Shown piece by piece: positions 60,848 through 64,000 of a stretch of 64,000 nt of DNA. The stretch spans positions 30,199-94,198 of the forward strand of contig JAJCYV010000008.1 of the NCBI GenBank assembly GCA_029262695.1, written 5' to 3'. The translations under genes and the position numbers were made by a program. The stretch comes from Chloroflexota bacterium (lineage in GTDB: Bacteria; Chloroflexota; Dehalococcoidia; SM23-28-2; RBG-16-64-32). The notes below the pieces were generated by a model. That model ran no database searches. It was not told the origin of the DNA and saw only the letters and a list, made by a program, of their open reading frames with translations. How positions within the stretch are numbered: position 1 is the first letter of the stretch; the number at the start of each line of letters is the position of its first letter.

Positions 60848-61222
60848 GTGTCCGGCGAGAAGGAGATCACGCGCGCGGTCACGCCCGAAGACCTGGGCGA
60901 TATGCTTTTGGAGCCGCCCCGCGCTGCTGTCGCCACTGTCCGCGAGGGGCGCGCCGAGGCGGTGCCGGTCGAGTTCCGATACGAGAGCGGACGCTATTTC
61001 GTGCGGGCCGCCGCCGGGCTGGAGGCGGGCGCGCGAGCGGCCCTGCTGATCGACGACGGGTGTTATCACGCCGAGCTGCGTGGGATCTCCGTTCGCGGCC
61101 ACCTGGCTGCGCCGGACGGGCCGCCAGAAGGCCTCGAGGGCTTTCTTGAGGTCGTCCCGGAACGCATGTCGGCCTGGCACTACGGCGCGATGCGGAAGAG
61201 GGACGATGCTGGACCTCGCTGA
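60848..61222 (+). CDS. pyridoxamine-5'-phosphate-oxidase-like protein (1)
   Basis: A 124-residue split-barrel protein: LLEPPRAAVATVREGRAEAV, VPVEFRYESGRYFVR, AALLIDDG and VRGHLAAP, followed by a short C-terminus. The FMN/F420-binding-split-barrel fold is clear, but catalytic specificity is not. The GTG follows the cyclase stop by 2 nt. The next PPOX gene overlaps its 3' end by 17 nt. Confidence 0.75.
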   Translation: MSGEKEITRAVTPEDLGDMLLEPPRAAVATVREGRAEAVPVEFRYESGRYFVRAAAGLEAGARAALLIDDGCYHAELRGISVRGHLAAPDGPPEGLEGFLEVVPERMSAWHYGAMRKRDDAGPR

Positions 61223-61673
61223 CCCGCGGATCGACCGGTTCATCTCGCGGTGCATGGTGGTGCGTGTGGCGACGGTCTCGGCGAGCGGGTTGCCGCACAT
61301 GACGCCGCTCTGGTTCGTGCGCAGTGGCGGCGACTTCTACATGAACACTCGCACGGCCTCGCCCGGGGCGCGCGACATCGCTGCCAACGGCGACGTCGTC
61401 CTCCTCTTCGAGAAGGAGCGCGGCCGCTCAACCCGGGCACTGCGCATCCGGGGCCGGGCGACTTTCAGCCCTGGCGAGCAGTTTTCGCCGGGCATCCTGG
61501 CGCGGTTTGCACTGAAGTACTACCTGAATCCGGGCGGCGCAGGCGACGTTGTCCGCAACCTGCGGACGGTGCCGGCGCGCCTGCTCTACTACCGCGAGCG
61601 GGCGGGCGAAGCGGGCGCCATACAGGTGACGCCGGAGACGGCCGAGCTGATCCCGCTGTCCGCCGGCGATTAG
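61206..61673 (+). CDS. pyridoxamine-5'-phosphate-oxidase-like protein (2)
   Basis: A 155-residue PPOX-fold protein: RFISRCMVVRVATVSASGLP, HMTPLWFVRSGGDFYMNT, VVLLFEKERGRS and LRIRGRATF. Such proteins bind FMN, heme or F420. ATG 61206 lies within the previous gene, in another frame. The last codons (TCC GCC GGC GAT TAG) lie in a 31-bp segment repeated beyond the GT39 gene. Confidence 0.8.
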   Translation: MLDLADPRIDRFISRCMVVRVATVSASGLPHMTPLWFVRSGGDFYMNTRTASPGARDIAANGDVVLLFEKERGRSTRALRIRGRATFSPGEQFSPGILARFALKYYLNPGGAGDVVRNLRTVPARLLYYRERAGEAGAIQVTPETAELIPLSAGD

Positions 61674-61689
61674 ACTCCTTTCGCCCGTA
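61659..61689. repeat. 31-bp direct repeat, left copy
   Basis: It contains GGCGATTAGACTCC and TTCGCCCGTA, and spans the stop codon of the PPOX gene. It matches 63936-63966 at 29 of 31 positions. Confidence 0.8.
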
Positions 61690-61730
61690 CCAACGATCGT
61701 CGAAGGGCGACGGCGCCCAGATTGGAGAGC

Positions 61731-61758
61731 CTTAATGATCCTCTAACGTCTCTTTAAT
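61731..61758 (+). promoter_or_regulatory. three direct hexamers at 11-bp pitch (second response-regulator-type box)
   Basis: CTTAAT (61731), TCTAAC (61742) and TTTAAT (61753) have exactly the spacing of the box at 21639. CATGCT (61769) lies 16 bp from the last hexamer start, the same distance as the -10 at the other site. The box precedes the GT39 gene. Confidence 0.55.
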
Positions 61759-61812
61759 GGCGCCGGTGCATGCTCTTTGGTGGAGCCCTGCCGGGGGCGG
61801 AAAGAGACAACT

Positions 61813-63906
61813 GTGGCCGTCATAACCAACCGCCTGCAAACGATCCTGGACGTCGGGGACTTCCCGCGATGGCTGCGAGCGATCACGAGGAAGCAGGCCG
61901 CCGTCGCCTGCGGCCTGGGAGCAGTTGTTGCTCTTGGCGCCTTCCTCCGTTTCTACGGGCTGGGCGCCAACAGCATCGGCAACACGTACTACGCCGCGAC
62001 GGTCCAGAGCATGCTGACCTCGTGGCACAACTTCTTCTTCGCTTCCTTCGAGCCCGGCGGTTCAGTCAGCGTGGACAAGCCGCCCCTCGGCTTCTGGATC
62101 CAGGCCGCATCGGCCTACGTATTCGGCGTGAACGGGTTCGCCCTGGCGCTGCCCCAGGCGTTGGCAGGCGTTCTTTCGATCCCCCTGCTTTTCGCGCTTG
62201 TGAGGCGCCACTTCGGCGTCTGTGCCGGTCTTCTTGCCGCGCTTGTCCTGGCCACGATGCCGGTGACGGTCGCCACTGACCGCAACAACACGATCGATGG
62301 GCTTCTCGTGTTCGTCCTGCTGCTGGCCACCTGGGCCGTCCTGAAGTCCGTGCACGGTGGCCGGGCACGCTTTCTGCTGCTCGGCGCTCTCCTCGTGGGG
62401 CTCGGCTTCAACATCAAGATGCTCCAGGCGTTCGCTCCGCTGCCCGCCTTCTACGCCGTGTACCTGCTGGCCGCGCCGCACGCCTGGTGGAAGCGGCTCA
62501 CCCATCTCGCTGCCGCTACCGTTGTCCTCCTCGTCGTCTCACTATCCTGGGCTGTCGCCGTGGACCTGACGCCGCCCGAGGACCGTCCCTACGTCGGCAG
62601 TAGCGACGACAACACCGTGATGGAGCTAATCGTCGGCCACAACGGGCTCAGCCGTCTTATCTCGACTCGGAACTCTCCTCCGGCCGGCGGCGATCGCCCG
62701 CTCGGCGGCGGCGATGGTCCTCCCGCGTTCGGCGGGGGGCTGCCGTCGATTCCGGGCGGCCGTCCGGCGGGGCCGTTCCCGGGCGGCCAGCCGCCTGCCA
62801 ATCGTCAGCCGCCTGGTGCTGGCCAACTGCCTGCCGATGGCCAACCGCCCGACGATGGCCAACAGCCAGCCAACCCGGGTCAAGCCTCGAACCCCTTCTC
62901 GTTCGAGGTCGGGGAGCCGGGCGCTCTCCGTCTCATCACGGAACCTCTGGCCACGGAGTCCGGCTGGCTGCTGCCTCTGGCTCTGCTCGCAGTCCCGCTG
63001 GCCTTTGTGCAACTTCGCTGGCGCTGGCCCCTGACCGATAAGCATGTCGCGATCGTCCTCTGGGCCGGCTGGCTCCTACCTTCCCTGATCTACTTCAGCT
63101 TCACCACGGGTCTTTTCCACGCCTACTACCTGATAATGCTTGGCCCGCCCATCGCCGCTCTCGTAGGAGTCGCCGCCTGGGCACTGTGGCGTGCCTGGCG
63201 GGACGAACCCCGGCTCGGCGGTGGATTGCTGGTCCTGCTGACCGGCGCCATCCTCGCCTTCCAGGCCGTCACCTTGCAGAACTACCCGGACTACGCCGGC
63301 TGGGTGGTTGGCGCCGCCGCTATCCTCTGGCTCGCGGGCGCTGGCCTGCTCCTCTTGCGGCCCGCAGCGTGGCTCCGCATGGCCGGCCCGACGCTGGTAT
63401 TCCTCAGCCTGCTCGTTGCGCCGCTCGTTTGGTCCGGCGCCACCGCCGTCGATGCTGACCCCAACGTCTCTCTGCCGAACGCTGGCCCCGACGTCGGGCA
63501 ACAGGCTCGCCCAAACGCGTCCGACGAGCTTACGCCGCTGCAGCAGGCGACCCTGGAGTATCTCGTCGCCAACACCGATCGAGACGGCTACCTCGTCGCC
63601 ACTCTCAACGCCCGCGAGGCGGCGACGTACATTCTGGAGACGGGGCGGCCTGTCCTCACTTTCGGCGGATTCTCTGGAAGCGACAACGTCGTCGACGTCG
63701 AGCGCCTCGCGCAGATGGTCTATGACGGCGAACTCAGGTTCGTGCTCGCAGGCGATGACGTGGCCCGTTCCAAGCGCGACATCGCCGCCTGGCTCGATAG
63801 CAACTGCGCTCCCGTGACCCTCTCCGTGCCGGGCGGCCAGGGCGGCCCAGCGGGCAACCAGAGCACGCTCTACGACTGCGCGGTCTCCGCCCAGGCAGAT
63901 CTCTAG
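61813..63906 (+). CDS. GT39-type membrane glycosyltransferase (YkcB/ArnT-like)
   Basis: A 697-residue membrane protein with about 11 helices. The first loop holds the lipid-sugar site (FEPGGSVSVDKPPLGFW, with the D-KPP motif). Helices follow (AGVLSIPLLFALV, LLVFVLLLATWAVL, TVVLLVVSLSWAVAV). An extracytoplasmic insert of about 90 residues is very rich in Gly/Pro/Gln (about 280-370). It ends in a soluble domain (LVANTDRDGYLVATLNARE) as in YkcA/YkcB homologues. It would add a sugar from a polyprenyl carrier to an envelope polymer. GTG 61813 follows GGAAAGAG and lies after the -10; GTG 61777 is nearly at the -10. Confidence 0.88.
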   Translation: MAVITNRLQTILDVGDFPRWLRAITRKQAAVACGLGAVVALGAFLRFYGLGANSIGNTYYAATVQSMLTSWHNFFFASFEPGGSVSVDKPPLGFWIQAASAYVFGVNGFALALPQALAGVLSIPLLFALVRRHFGVCAGLLAALVLATMPVTVATDRNNTIDGLLVFVLLLATWAVLKSVHGGRARFLLLGALLVGLGFNIKMLQAFAPLPAFYAVYLLAAPHAWWKRLTHLAAATVVLLVVSLSWAVAVDLTPPEDRPYVGSSDDNTVMELIVGHNGLSRLISTRNSPPAGGDRPLGGGDGPPAFGGGLPSIPGGRPAGPFPGGQPPANRQPPGAGQLPADGQPPDDGQQPANPGQASNPFSFEVGEPGALRLITEPLATESGWLLPLALLAVPLAFVQLRWRWPLTDKHVAIVLWAGWLLPSLIYFSFTTGLFHAYYLIMLGPPIAALVGVAAWALWRAWRDEPRLGGGLLVLLTGAILAFQAVTLQNYPDYAGWVVGAAAILWLAGAGLLLLRPAAWLRMAGPTLVFLSLLVAPLVWSGATAVDADPNVSLPNAGPDVGQQARPNASDELTPLQQATLEYLVANTDRDGYLVATLNAREAATYILETGRPVLTFGGFSGSDNVVDVERLAQMVYDGELRFVLAGDDVARSKRDIAAWLDSNCAPVTLSVPGGQGGPAGNQSTLYDCAVSAQADL

Positions 63907-63935
63907 GGTTCTCGCCACCTGTGTTCGTCGCGGGC

Positions 63936-63966
63936 TCCGCGGGCGATTAGACTCCGTTCGCCCGTA
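63936..63966. repeat. 31-bp direct repeat, right copy
   Basis: The second copy of the segment at 61659, again containing a TCC GCG GGC GAT TAG reading. It lies 29 bp after the GT39 stop. The rest of the window (63967-64000) shows no feature. Confidence 0.75.
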
Positions 63967-64000
63967 GTGCTATTCTTGCCGCTTACACCGGAAGATTCCT

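Overview
The window is GC-rich, gene-dense bacterial chromosome. I see no rRNA, prophage, transposase or CRISPR array. The organism is probably a member of Chloroflexota, perhaps Dehalococcoidia-like. This rests on secreted beta-helix proteins with paired dockerin-like repeats (WGD-NCSG / VDSLLTLRHDAGLS), many SDR, DinB and alpha/beta-hydrolase families, a complete siroheme/heme block, and many genes whose start codon lies only 6-9 nt after a -10 hexamer (leaderless). The assignment is an inference, not a phylogeny.

Layout. 1-2.3 kb: the tail of a secreted protein, then a coupled sugar isomerase / Gfo-Idh-MocA dehydrogenase pair. 2.3-8.8 kb (minus): NhaA, then a gamma-glutamyl-type catabolic operon (glutamine-synthetase-like ligase, SDR, aldehyde dehydrogenase, small lipoprotein, SDR). 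9.1-9.5 kb: a 59-residue excisionase-like HTH gene and tRNA-Pro(GGG). 9.6-17.3 kb (minus): a membrane protein, Mfd, Pth, an unknown CPGC protein and a cysteine desulfurase. 17.3-21.5 kb (minus): a mycofactocin-type SDR with an AhpD-like protein, a split ADP-forming acyl-CoA synthetase and a small zinc-finger protein. 21.7-25.8 kb: an FtsX/MacB-type exporter, methylmalonyl-CoA mutase and a small HTH gene. 25.8-29 kb: pyrE with a possible attenuator, DinB, rhodanese, HAD phosphatase and an orphan secretion-type ATPase. 29-37 kb: dockerin/beta-helix proteins, a dehydrogenase, a holin-like protein, an esterase lipoprotein and a nitroreductase. 37-43.4 kb: a phosphodiesterase-like enzyme, haloalkane dehalogenase, two DinB paralogues, a drug-type ABC exporter and ribH. 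43.5-49.7 kb: a HTH-sensor protein followed by Met8-type siroheme synthase, hemA, hemC, cobA-hemD and hemB in one operon. 49.9-52.7 kb: acyl-CoA dehydrogenase and an AarF/UbiB kinase. 53-57 kb: an accessory DUF4209-like gene with a HEPN-type motif, then Lon-domain, DUF2007, RidA and DUF4202 genes. 57-61.7 kb: ketopantoate-reductase-like protein, divergent from two tandem alpha/beta-hydrolase-adenylyl-cyclase fusions and two PPOX flavoproteins. 61.8-63.9 kb: a GT39 glycosyltransferase.

The signals least explained by ordinary annotation are these. (1) An identical arrangement of three YYTAAY hexamers at exact 11-bp pitch precedes both the FtsX exporter and the GT39 gene, suggesting a shared OmpR/PhoB-type regulator. 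(2) Two cyclase fusions have hydrolase domains that have lost the nucleophile and the usual histidine, so they may be sensors. (3) A DNA-binding protein with a helical sensor-like domain heads the tetrapyrrole operon. (4) Two short gene-tail duplications that include stop codons occur, one after the Lon-domain gene and one flanking the GT39 gene. (5) There are intergenic repeat families. (6) A UTP-type attenuator may precede pyrE. (7) Four convergent gene pairs share a CTAG stop overlap.
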